From contig CAKRUL010000109.1 in NCBI GenBank assembly GCA_934403665.1, positions 1 through 5,598 on the forward strand: a stretch of DNA of 5,598 nucleotides, in the 5' to 3' direction. A program made the position numbers and the translations under genes. Positions 1-5,598 of this stretch are shown here, one piece after another (positions within the stretch are counted from its first letter, which is position 1; every line of letters starts with the position of its first letter). The notes under the pieces are model-generated. The model had not been told where the DNA came from, ran no database searches, and saw only the letters and a list, made by a program, of their open reading frames with translations. This DNA is from an uncultured Clostridia bacterium. Its GTDB lineage: Bacteria; Bacillota_A; Clostridia; UMGS1840; HGM11507.

Positions 1-2
1 GT

Positions 3-119
3 GTTTTTATTGCTAAATGCCGTAAAGAGAAAAAATTAACTCAAGAACAACTAGCAGAAAAATTAGGCGTTACTGATAAATCAATAAGTAGATGGGAAAA
101 TGGAGTTTCCCATAGTTAA
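3..119 (+). pseudogene. Truncated XRE-family helix-turn-helix regulator (fragment, 5' end outside window)
   Basis: Reading from base 3, the frame gives 38 residues and then TAA. It contains a clear HTH_3/Cro-CI type DNA-binding motif: RKEKKLTQEQLAEKLGVTD followed by KSISRWENG. In intact family members the segment after WENG normally continues with a conserved PD-L stretch and the last helices of the domain. Here the similarity ends at about base 108 and the frame closes after GVSHS, so the domain is incomplete. No continuation of the domain is visible in the other two frames through base 187. The beginning lies before the window, so the true start is unknown. Such proteins usually repress genes of mobile or accessory regions. 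This one looks like a remnant, probably non-functional. A natural very short protein is less likely because the fold would lack its C-terminal helices. Bases 120-187 show no gene. Confidence 0.7.
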
Positions 120-187
120 AGATACCACACCAAACATAACAACACCACGCTTATACGGGACTTAGCACACCCCAAAAGAACATACAG

Positions 188-228
188 AAATCCCCCATAA
201 GCAACAAGGTTTGCTTTATGGGGGATTT
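188..228. terminator. Long stem-loop, probable terminator of the transporter operon, possibly bidirectional
   Basis: Arms 188-204 and 211-228 pair over 17 bases with a single bulged base in the right arm, closing on a loop of 6 bases. The stem includes a run of five G-C pairs. On the minus strand it begins 25 bases after the permease stop codon, where an intrinsic terminator is expected, although the following tract (CTGTATGTTCTTTT) is only moderately T-rich. On the plus strand the stem is followed by CTTGTTTTAATT, a somewhat better tail, so it may also stop transcripts coming from the broken regulator at the left edge. Confidence 0.75.
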
Positions 229-253
229 CTTGTTTTAATTGTCGTTTTTGATA

Positions 254-2734
254 TTATTCAACAGTCTCAATAGAATCCACAATGCTCATTCTTGCAATAG
301 AACGCAGAGGAATTGCCGTTGCAAGCAGGCAGGCCACAATAGAAATAATCGCAGCTTCCACAATCGCCATAACCGGAACAGCGACAAGCTGTAAAGCATC
401 GGTCTGTGCTGCTCCGACAAAGATACAGCAGACATAGCCAAACACTGCTCCAATCACTGACGCAATGATACCGTAATAAGCGCCCTCCCACAGAAATGTT
501 TTATAAAGGCTTGCGGCGCTCATTCCAATAGCCCGCTGCATCCCGATTTCACCGACACGAGTATGAATATTGCTGTAAACGGTATTGATGATGTTCAGGA
601 TGCCAATGATACCGATAAAGATGATAAGCACCCAGCACAGCATTTTGATCTGTTCAAAGCTTTCTATCATCTCATTGCTGCTTTGGAGATAGGAAAGCCA
701 ATGTGTTCCTGGATAATTGCTGCACCAGCTATCCAACCAGCTTTCAAAGGTATCTGTATCGGCGTTATCCTGTAATGTAGGATAGACTTCTGAATAACTG
801 TCGTTTCCGAGCAGTGAACAGTATATTTCGTCATTCACGATGAGTTGAACACCATTCGTAAAGCCATCATTATTGATTGTGATTGCTGTATCGATCAATC
901 CTAATACAGGAAGTGTTCTGTCTCCCAGTTGAATGGTATCACCTACGGTAAGATCAGTCTGCTGAACAGTTGTATCTCCATAAGAAAAGGCAATGGGATT
1001 TTTTACAAGGCAGCCTGTTCCATCTTTCAAAGCCTGTTTATCCTGAGCAGACAAGTTAGGAGCATAGATTTGTAATTGTGCTTCATCCACATTTACAAGC
1101 TGCAAGGTTTCATGGCTCTGTACGGAAAGATCAGTTTCAAAGGGCAGTATATCACCGGCACCTGGCATAAATACAGAAAGCCGTGTAGTGGAAACACTTT
1201 CTACTGCGTCATTTTCCGCTAATGTTTTTACGGCTTCTGATGGGATGCCAACGGTTTCATTTGTAACTGCATAGTCGCTGAAATACATGTCCTGAACGGA
1301 ACTGCTGGCATCAAGCAGCCCTGTAAAGCTCTGCAAGGCAACAAATACGGTAATACTCATAACCAAAGACAGAATGGTAACTGCTGTTCTTCCACGCCCT
1401 CGTTTTAGGTTGAGCCTTGCATAATAGGCTTCAAAATTACGGATGTTGCGGTTCCTTTTTATCCTGCGTTTGATTTTCACAGTCTGCCCCGACATAGCAA
1501 CAGTAGGAGATACATGGGATGCGTACCGGGCAGCAGGAAAGGCAGCCAGCAGAGCAAACAGAAGTATGACTGCGATACTGGCAAAGAGCATCGGTAGTTT
1601 TACCGTACTGGCGGTGTTGATTGCAGAGTTCAATTCGGAAGTGCTGTTTGCCATGAACAGATCGGGATTGAGAAGCCCCGTAGCCGCAATCAATACACCT
1701 TTTGCCGACAATATACCGAGCAGCAATCCGATAGGAATACCGGCTCCACAGAGAATCAAAAGCTGCAAAGAAACCAAACGATAGATTTGCCCTCGTTCTC
1801 CACCAATCGCACGAAGTGTTCCGTATTCTTTGATGCGTTTTGTGATAGAGATTTTCAGAATGTTGTAGATTACCAGCCCAGCCGCCAGCAAGACCAGAAC
1901 ACCCACCAAAATACACGCCGCAGTCATAAATGAAAATCCCGTACCGGTATCGCTGTCTGCCGCTTCATCATAGGAAATACCAATAGCGTCAAGCAAAACC
2001 CAGTTATATTGGATATACCGTTCATCCACGTTCAAATCTTCTGCGAGAGCATAAATGATGCTTTGAAAATTTTGCTTGTCATAAGTCTTAAAATCTGTGG
2101 AATAAAGCAGATACTCTTCTGGCAACAGTTCTTCTGCGGTTCCCTCACCGACAATCCCCTCAACCGTACCAGATGCGTAGCCGATATAGCTGCTTTCCAG
2201 AATGCCCGTCAATACAAAATCAGCAGAATATTCTAACTCTGACAGCGATCCATCCATAACGGAAACACTCAAATCCAGAGAAACGGTATCGCCAATTACA
2301 GCGTCCAATCCAAGATATTGAAGCGCATCCTCCGACAGGGCAATCTCAATCGCTTCCTCTGGTAATCGTCCCTCTTTTACGTTTCCGATTGCCGGGTACA
2401 TAGATAATGCGTTATCGTGATATTCCCGAAGATATAAAGATAAACTACTGTTGCCTAATGGTGTGCTGCCGATAAAGATCGTATCGCCTACATCATATAG
2501 GCGATCATCTTCATGCAGCTTTTGCGCTTGTTCCTTGCCAAGCTGATGAAAGGTTGCATAACGGTTTCCGTTCAGACCCGCCGCCTGCTGAATACGCATG
2601 GATTGCAATATACCAATAGACTGACCGATCACTGTCGTCATAATCGTGGACATGATAACTGCAACCAAGATCAGGATTGCCGTGATTTTCTGTGCTTTCA
2701 GTTCTTTCCATGCAAGAGCTAAATAAGATTTCAT
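254..2734 (-). CDS. ABC transporter permease with two FtsX-like domains (MacB/LolCE-like superfamily)
   Basis: Membrane subunit of the ABC transporter, 826 residues. Eight membrane segments are visible, near residues 17-37, 270-293, 320-345, 380-402, 450-470, 696-718, 752-775 and 783-808. This gives two FtsX-type modules (about 270-410 and 695-820), each with an N-terminal helix followed by a large outside domain (about 40-268 and 475-694). The two short cytoplasmic segments KEYGTLRAIGG (302-312) and GEIGMQRAIGM (728-738) are the duplicated coupling-helix motif expected to touch the ATPase. The ATG at 2734 is chosen because GGAGGTGA lies 7 bases upstream and because it overlaps the ATPase stop as ATGA. 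A start 38 codons earlier would lie inside the ATPase gene and adds a cysteine-rich non-membrane tail, so I reject it. Such proteins move lipids, peptides or drugs, or drive envelope work mechanically. The substrate here is unknown. Antimicrobial peptide resistance is an inference from the linked sensor. Confidence 0.93.
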   Translation of the reverse strand: MKSYLALAWKELKAQKITAILILVAVIMSTIMTTVIGQSIGILQSMRIQQAAGLNGNRYATFHQLGKEQAQKLHEDDRLYDVGDTIFIGSTPLGNSSLSLYLREYHDNALSMYPAIGNVKEGRLPEEAIEIALSEDALQYLGLDAVIGDTVSLDLSVSVMDGSLSELEYSADFVLTGILESSYIGYASGTVEGIVGEGTAEELLPEEYLLYSTDFKTYDKQNFQSIIYALAEDLNVDERYIQYNWVLLDAIGISYDEAADSDTGTGFSFMTAACILVGVLVLLAAGLVIYNILKISITKRIKEYGTLRAIGGERGQIYRLVSLQLLILCGAGIPIGLLLGILSAKGVLIAATGLLNPDLFMANSTSELNSAINTASTVKLPMLFASIAVILLFALLAAFPAARYASHVSPTVAMSGQTVKIKRRIKRNRNIRNFEAYYARLNLKRGRGRTAVTILSLVMSITVFVALQSFTGLLDASSSVQDMYFSDYAVTNETVGIPSEAVKTLAENDAVESVSTTRLSVFMPGAGDILPFETDLSVQSHETLQLVNVDEAQLQIYAPNLSAQDKQALKDGTGCLVKNPIAFSYGDTTVQQTDLTVGDTIQLGDRTLPVLGLIDTAITINNDGFTNGVQLIVNDEIYCSLLGNDSYSEVYPTLQDNADTDTFESWLDSWCSNYPGTHWLSYLQSSNEMIESFEQIKMLCWVLIIFIGIIGILNIINTVYSNIHTRVGEIGMQRAIGMSAASLYKTFLWEGAYYGIIASVIGAVFGYVCCIFVGAAQTDALQLVAVPVMAIVEAAIISIVACLLATAIPLRSIARMSIVDSIETVE

Positions 2735-3405
2735 CTTGCTGTCACCTCCGAAAGAACACCGTCCACAATTACAAATTGCCGGTCTGCCATTCTTGCAATG
2801 CGGCTGTCGTGAGTGATGATAACAAGCGTTTTCCCCATCTTTTTCCATATGCTTTGCAGCATTTCCATAACCTCGCCGCCGCTCTTGCTGTCCAGATTTC
2901 CAGTCGGTTCGTCAGCAAAAATAATATCCGGCTTTGCGATCAGGGCGCGGGCAATCGCTACACGCTGTTGCTGACCGCCGGAAAGTTCATGGGGCAAATG
3001 GGTCAGCCGTTCACGAATACCTAACAAATCCGTAAGCTGATTTAGATATACTTCGTCCGGCTGCTTTTTGTCCAGAAGCAGGGGCATGATGATGTTTTCT
3101 TTTGCGGTCAGCACAGGGAGAAGATTGAATTGCTGAAAGATAAATCCGATGCGCCGACGGCGAAATGAGGACAGTTCTTTGTCATTAAAACGATAAATGT
3201 CTTTTCCATCGTATGTCAGACTGCCGGAAGTCGGCTTGTCCAGTCCAGACAGCAGGTGGAGCAAGGTACTTTTGCCGCTGCCAGATGGTCCCATAATAGA
3301 AATAAAATCGCTGGATGCAATTTCAAGGTTGACTTTATCCAACGCAACGACACGGCTCTCGCCGCTGCCGTAGATTTTCGATAGTTCCTTTGCTTCAATG
3401 TTCAT
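2731..3405 (-). CDS. ABC transporter ATP-binding protein (MacB/LolD/BceA type)
   Basis: Cytoplasmic ATPase that powers the adjacent permease, 224 residues, the usual size for the family. All nucleotide-binding motifs are intact: Walker [10 protein letters not shown] (39-47), Q-loop [10 protein letters not shown] (88-97), signature LSGGQQQR (141-148), Walker B IIFADEP with the catalytic glutamate E166, D-loop GNLD (169-172) and the H-loop histidine H199. The Q-loop form and the [14 protein letters not shown] run are typical of the ATPases paired with FtsX/MacB-like permeases. The ATG at 3405 is preferred, since AAGGAG ends 10 bases upstream. A GTG at 3414 also opens the frame but would sit only one base from that ribosome site. 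The stop overlaps the permease start by ATGA, so translation of the pair is probably coupled and stoichiometry fixed. Confidence 0.96.
   Translation of the reverse strand: MNIEAKELSKIYGSGESRVVALDKVNLEIASSDFISIMGPSGSGKSTLLHLLSGLDKPTSGSLTYDGKDIYRFNDKELSSFRRRRIGFIFQQFNLLPVLTAKENIIMPLLLDKKQPDEVYLNQLTDLLGIRERLTHLPHELSGGQQQRVAIARALIAKPDIIFADEPTGNLDSKSGGEVMEMLQSIWKKMGKTLVIITHDSRIARMADRQFVIVDGVLSEVTAR
2742..2749 (-). promoter_or_regulatory. Ribosome binding site of the permease
   Basis: GGAGGTGA on the minus strand, 7 bases before the ATG at 2734 and inside the last codons of the ATPase gene. It is a near-perfect match to the anti-Shine-Dalgarno sequence and decides the permease start. Confidence 0.85.
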
Positions 3406-3443
3406 AAAAAACACTCTCCTTGTTTATAATATAAGGAGAGTGT
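3406..3443 (-). terminator. Hairpin plus T tract between kinase and ATPase, overlapping the ATPase ribosome site
   Basis: Perfect 11-base inverted repeat: arms 3411-3421 and 3433-3443 with an 11-base AT-rich loop. Read on the minus strand, the arms are ACACTCTCCTT and AAGGAGAGTGT. The second arm runs directly into six T (3411-3406), immediately followed by the ATPase ATG. This is the form of an intrinsic terminator for the regulator-kinase transcript. The second arm also contains AAGGAG, the only good ribosome site for the ATPase, so in any read-through RNA that site would be base-paired. Transcripts starting at the local promoter would lack the first arm and leave the ribosome site free. Seen: the repeat, T run and RBS overlap. 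Inferred: termination or RBS masking. A protein-binding palindrome is the alternative. Confidence 0.6.
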
Positions 3444-3459
3444 AAAACAGAAATCTCAA
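3426..3459 (-). promoter_or_regulatory. Predicted promoter of the ATPase-permease operon
   Basis: On the minus strand, TTGAGA (3459-3454) can serve as a -35 element. Candidate -10 elements are TATATT (3433-3428, spacing 20) or TATTAT (3431-3426, spacing 22). Both spacings are longer than the 17-18 favoured by the housekeeping sigma factor, so the promoter looks weak unless an activator helps. The TATATT choice leaves 22 bases to the ATG, nearly the same as at the regulator promoter (23 bases), which favours it. Transcription would then start about at the ribosome site, giving a very short leader. The -10 lies in the loop of the hairpin. Confidence 0.5.
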
Positions 3460-3470
3460 AAAACGCTCAA
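3451..3470 (-). repeat. 20-base direct repeat, copy 1: probable response-regulator operator
   Basis: Plus strand AAATCTCAAAAAACGCTCAA, identical to the copy at 5280-5299. Read on the minus strand it holds two TTGAG half-sites whose starts are 11 bases apart, about one helical turn, the arrangement that OmpR/PhoB-family dimers typically bind. It lies upstream of the transporter genes and overlaps the predicted -35. It also contains the TGA stop codon of the kinase gene (3469-3467), so part of it is coding sequence. Confidence 0.65.
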
Positions 3471-4558
3471 GGTTTCTGATTTATTTGGAAAGAAGCAGTA
3501 GCCGTTGCGCCATAACTTTTGCTGTTTTCCAGTGTAAGTGTTCCTCCATGCTTCAGACATAGTATCTGGCTGCTGTATAGCCCCATACCAAAGTGTGCGG
3601 AGTCTTCTTTCATTTTTCCAAACGGTTTCGGGCCGCTTTGTATTAACTCCACAGGATAGCCTGGCCCATCGTCTGTAACTGATAGATGCAAGAAGTTTCC
3701 TTTCCGTTCCAAATGAATTTCAATTTTACTCTTTGCAAACCGAGCCGCATTTCCAATTAGATTTTCAGCAACGGTTAAAACCAATCCATGATCTAATTGT
3801 ATTGTCCCCTTATCAGGTGCGGAAACAGACGGTTCTAATGCTCCTGCAAGAATTTTTGCTGTTTCCTCTAATTCAGAATGTAGCAGTGAATAGGAATACT
3901 CGTTTATCCGCACCGGCATTTGTTCTAATCGTTGGATGCTACTCATAGCTTCTGCATACTGTTCAATCCGTAATGTATAGCTTTCCAATCTGTCAATGGC
4001 TTGTTCATCTGCTGTTCCCTGCCGCAGTAATTTTATAGTTCCCTTTAAGACCGTGATCGGATTGCGCAAGTCATGGGAAAAGGCGGCATTTAGCCTTTTC
4101 CGTTCTTCTGCCTGCCGCCACAGTTCCTGATTTGATTTCAGAAGTTCTTCGCGCATAGTATCAAAGGCGGTGCAGAGCTGCCCCAATTCATCATCAGAAT
4201 GGACAGGCATAGAAAAGTCAAGGTCATGGTTCCGAATCCGTGAAATCCCATTCCGTAGCGTGGAGATCGGCTGTTTCAATTTGATATGATAATATAATAT
4301 GCCGGATAGAGCCAGCCCGCCCATAGGGAGAACAATGCAGGACACAATTTGAATGATTCCAAGCATGGACAATATATTTTGCTGGGTCTCTGTGGGGGTT
4401 TCCATTTTAACGATTGAACCGTCTGCTAAAATTTCTATTCCACCGGAGGGAAAGTTGCTGCTGATTGAATTGCATATCATAAAGACTAAGCCTAACATCA
4501 GGAGAGCCACCAAAACACAGGAAGCAGATAGGACGAGAAAAGTTTTCTTTAATTCCAT
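3467..4558 (-). CDS. Membrane sensor histidine kinase (TM-TM-HAMP-HisKA-HATPase)
   Basis: Sensor of the two-component pair, 363 residues. Membrane helices at about 6-29 and 66-89 enclose an outside loop of roughly 36 residues. A HAMP linker follows (about 89-141, with DELGQLCTAFDTM), then the dimerisation helix with the phosphorylated histidine H162 in FSHDLRNP, and an ATP-binding domain with N box ENLIGNAARFAK (N270), G1 DDGPG (296-300) and G2 FGMGLY (323-328). All catalytic motifs are present. The ATG at 4558 is 5 bases after the regulator stop. It has no good Shine-Dalgarno (a GGTGG is 14 bases away), so translation probably relies on re-initiation. In-frame TTG 4594 and GTG 4588 or 4576 would extend it by 6-12 residues and cannot be excluded. 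The small outside loop suggests sensing at or in the membrane, or through the transporter. The HAMP domain and loop size differ from BceS-type kinases. Confidence 0.93.
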   Translation of the reverse strand: MELKKTFLVLSASCVLVALLMLGLVFMICNSISSNFPSGGIEILADGSIVKMETPTETQQNILSMLGIIQIVSCIVLPMGGLALSGILYYHIKLKQPISTLRNGISRIRNHDLDFSMPVHSDDELGQLCTAFDTMREELLKSNQELWRQAEERKRLNAAFSHDLRNPITVLKGTIKLLRQGTADEQAIDRLESYTLRIEQYAEAMSSIQRLEQMPVRINEYSYSLLHSELEETAKILAGALEPSVSAPDKGTIQLDHGLVLTVAENLIGNAARFAKSKIEIHLERKGNFLHLSVTDDGPGYPVELIQSGPKPFGKMKEDSAHFGMGLYSSQILCLKHGGTLTLENSKSYGATATASFQINQKP

Positions 4559-4563
4559 ATTTT

Positions 4564-5235
4564 TCAGACGTTCCACCGATAACCACACCCCCAAACTGTA
4601 TCAATATAACTGTGAAGCGTACAAGCAGCCAGCTTCGCCCGGATTTTCCTGATATGTTCCATGACAGTATCACTGTTACCCTCGCCGTCAAGTCCCCACA
4701 CTGTTTCATAAATACGCTCCCGGTCAAATACCTGTCCGGCATTCAGCGAAAGCAGCTCCACAATATCAAATTCCCTTTTTGATAAAGCAACAGGTTCACC
4801 CGCCACTGTGACGGTTCGGGCTGAATAATCAATCGTCAGTTCACCAAAGAAGCGAATTGTCGCTTTATTCCTGTGTCGCTGCTCCCTCCTCAGATGTGCG
4901 GCAACTCTCGCCCCTAATTCGTCCAAATCAAAAGGCTTAATGATATAATCGTCGGCACCTGCCTGAAAGCCGATGATTTTATCGGCAGATTCGACCCTTG
5001 CCGTCAAAAAAAGAATGGGGCAAGTAATAAGCTCCCGAATTTTCTGACAAAGGGTCAATCCGTCTATGTCCGGCATATTGATGTCGAGCAGGATTAAATC
5101 GGGCTGTCTTGCTAATTTTTGAAGTGCTTCATTTCCGCAATAAGCGGTCAACACCTCATATTGAGAAGAAAAATAACTCGCCATCATATCTACAATTCCC
5201 GGTTCATCATCAACAATAAGAAGCCTTTGTTTCAT
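4564..5235 (-). CDS. OmpR/PhoB-family response regulator
   Basis: Cytoplasmic transcription regulator phosphorylated by the kinase encoded next to it, 223 residues. The receiver domain (about 3-115) has the acidic pair D9-D10, phospho-acceptor D51 in LLDINMPDIDG, switch threonine T78 in FLTAR, and K100 in IIKPF, so it should be fully active. The winged-helix domain (about 128-221) shows LSKREFDIVELL (151-162), the recognition-helix region VMEHIRKIRAKL (191-202) and the C-terminal wing VWGCGYRW. The ATG at 5235 is supported by GGAG 8 bases upstream. A candidate promoter and one copy of the 20-base operator sit directly in front, so autoregulation is likely; the second copy in front of the ATPase marks the transporter as its main target (inferred). 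No sign of damage. Confidence 0.96.
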   Translation of the reverse strand: MKQRLLIVDDEPGIVDMMASYFSSQYEVLTAYCGNEALQKLARQPDLILLDINMPDIDGLTLCQKIRELITCPILFLTARVESADKIIGFQAGADDYIIKPFDLDELGARVAAHLRREQRHRNKATIRFFGELTIDYSARTVTVAGEPVALSKREFDIVELLSLNAGQVFDRERIYETVWGLDGEGNSDTVMEHIRKIRAKLAACTLHSYIDTVWGCGYRWNV

Positions 5236-5258
5236 GCTATCATCTCCATTTGCAATTC

Positions 5259-5288
5259 ATAATATTTATCGTAACAGCCAAATCTCAA
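5259..5288 (-). promoter_or_regulatory. Predicted promoter of the regulator-kinase operon
   Basis: On the minus strand, TTGAGA (5288-5283) is followed after 18 bases by TATTAT (5264-5259), each one mismatch from the sigma-A consensus. This predicts a start near 5252 and a leader of about 17 bases carrying the GGAG ribosome site. The -35 is the second half-site of the operator copy, so the regulator would touch RNA polymerase directly or compete with it. Confidence 0.65.
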
Positions 5289-5299
5289 AAAACGCTCAA
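5280..5299 (-). repeat. 20-base direct repeat, copy 2: probable response-regulator operator
   Basis: Identical over 20 bases to the copy at 3451-3470, with the two TTGAG half-sites 11 bases apart on the minus strand. Here one further T precedes the first half-site, making two TTTGAG units. The similarity continues weakly downstream (ATTTGGCTGTTA here against ATTTCTGTTT at copy 1), suggesting that the two control regions share ancestry or selection. Confidence 0.65.
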
Positions 5300-5325
5300 A
5301 CTTTTGCCGTCAGGAAAGTATAAAA

Positions 5326-5598
5326 TCAATAGACTGATAAATTTATTATAATATTACTCTGCTGATACAGCCAGTCCGTAAATTCTTTCGGGCTGGCTGT
5401 CTTTTCTTTTACAGCCTTTTTTCTCTTCAATGCTTCTTTCTTGAACGCTTCAAAAGCAGTCAGCATTTCTTCCAGCTGGTCAGCCGGGAATCCCGCTGTC
5501 CTCTTCGCTTTGTTGATCTTATTGCGCCAGTTCTGGCATTCATTTTTATAAAGCAGGTCATAGTTATTTTCTCTTGCCCTCTCGTCAAATTCCCGCTT
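5326..5598 (-). CDS. C-terminal part of an uncharacterised lysine-rich protein (5' end outside window)
   Basis: An open frame of 90 codons running in from the right edge and ending at TGA (5328-5326). It looks genuinely coding: no stops, and a charged helical composition with ordered stretches such as ENNYDLLYKNECQNWRNKINKA and EEMLTAFEAFKKEALKRKK, then PKEFTDWLYQQ near the end. The last residues (SNIIINLSVY) are AT-rich in codon use and unlike the rest, so the original 3' end may have been altered. No membrane segment, signal peptide or catalytic motif is visible. The style resembles the C-terminal ends of hypothetical proteins found in clostridial integrative elements (a DUF6076-like ending came to mind), but I cannot assign a family. 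It is 90 bases upstream of the regulator gene on the same strand, with no convincing terminator between them. Confidence 0.6.
   Translation of the reverse strand, partial: KREFDERARENNYDLLYKNECQNWRNKINKAKRTAGFPADQLEEMLTAFEAFKKEALKRKKAVKEKTASPKEFTDWLYQQSNIIINLSVY
5367..5400. other. 12-bp inverted repeat inside the 3' end of the right-edge gene
   Basis: Arms 5367-5378 (ACAGCCAGTCCG) and 5389-5400 (CGGGCTGGCTGT) pair over 12 bases with one G-U wobble and a 10-base loop. On the plus strand the stem is followed by CTTTTCTTTT, the form of an intrinsic terminator pointing right. On the minus strand there is no T tract. It lies wholly within minus-strand codons (about residues 66-77 of the visible fragment), and no plus-strand gene precedes it, so its role is unclear. 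Confidence 0.4.

Noticed and set aside
1443..1784. 113-codon plus-strand open frame
   Set aside because: Antisense to the permease, with no ribosome site or recognisable domain; explained by the complementary codons.
1437..1916. 159-codon minus-strand open frame in the middle of the permease region
   Set aside because: It is an alternative-frame shadow of the permease, with erratic composition rich in Cys, Arg and Ser and no domain; the permease frame is continuous and convincing there.
2735..2848. Upstream in-frame start adding 38 residues to the permease
   Set aside because: It lies within the ATPase coding region, encodes a cysteine/histidine-rich stretch unlike permease N-termini, and the strong GGAGGTGA site supports the ATG at 2734.
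3406..3414. GTG at 3414 as the ATPase start (three extra residues)
   Set aside because: Only one base separates it from AAGGAG; the ATG at 3405 has a workable distance and gives the normal family N-terminus.
4353..4652. 99-codon plus-strand open frame spanning the kinase start
   Set aside because: Antisense to two intact genes, low-complexity composition and no ribosome site seen.
254..5235. Assigning the names bceRSAB, vraFG or vncRS/vex to the module
   Set aside because: Permease topology, kinase HAMP domain and gene arrangement do not match those systems closely enough to transfer names.
1..5598. CRISPR array, tRNA/rRNA gene, transposase or complete mobile element
   Set aside because: No regularly spaced repeats, no recognisable RNA gene sequence and no transposase or integrase motif seen on either strand; the only exact long repeat noticed is the 20-base operator pair.

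Overview
The window looks like chromosomal or accessory DNA from a low-to-moderate GC Gram-positive bacterium. A gut Clostridia member (Lachnospiraceae/Ruminococcaceae type) is my best guess, from the protein style, the AGGAG-type ribosome sites and the gene arrangement. I cannot name a species.

Almost everything lies on the minus strand, so in transcription order the window reads right to left. At the right edge (5326-5598) is the C-terminal part of a lysine-rich protein I do not recognise. Then comes a four-gene sensing and export module: an OmpR/PhoB-type response regulator (4564-5235), a membrane histidine kinase with a HAMP domain (3467-4558), an ABC ATPase of the MacB/LolD/BceA type (2731-3405), and an 826-residue permease with two FtsX-type domains (254-2734). 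ATPase and permease overlap by ATGA, and regulator and kinase are 5 bases apart, so they form two translationally close pairs. A long hairpin (188-228) follows the permease. At the left edge, on the plus strand, is a broken XRE-family helix-turn-helix gene (3-119), cut off in the middle of its domain.

The most informative part is the control DNA. A perfect 20-base sequence occurs exactly twice, just ahead of the regulator gene (5280-5299) and just ahead of the ATPase gene (3451-3470). On the coding strand it holds two TTGAG half-sites 11 bases apart, the usual layout of an OmpR-family binding site, and its second half-site doubles as a -35 element. The simplest reading is that the regulator controls both its own operon and the transporter operon. 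Between kinase and ATPase there is also a perfect 11-bp hairpin followed by six T. Its 3' arm contains the ATPase ribosome binding site, so it could act as a terminator, an RBS lock, or both.

Taken together: the kinase senses an envelope signal, the regulator activates the transporter, and the transporter moves or detaches a hydrophobic or peptide-like compound at the membrane. The substrate cannot be read from the sequence. The architecture is of a known general kind; I see no clearly undescribed system, but the duplicated operator and the hairpin over the RBS deserve checking.
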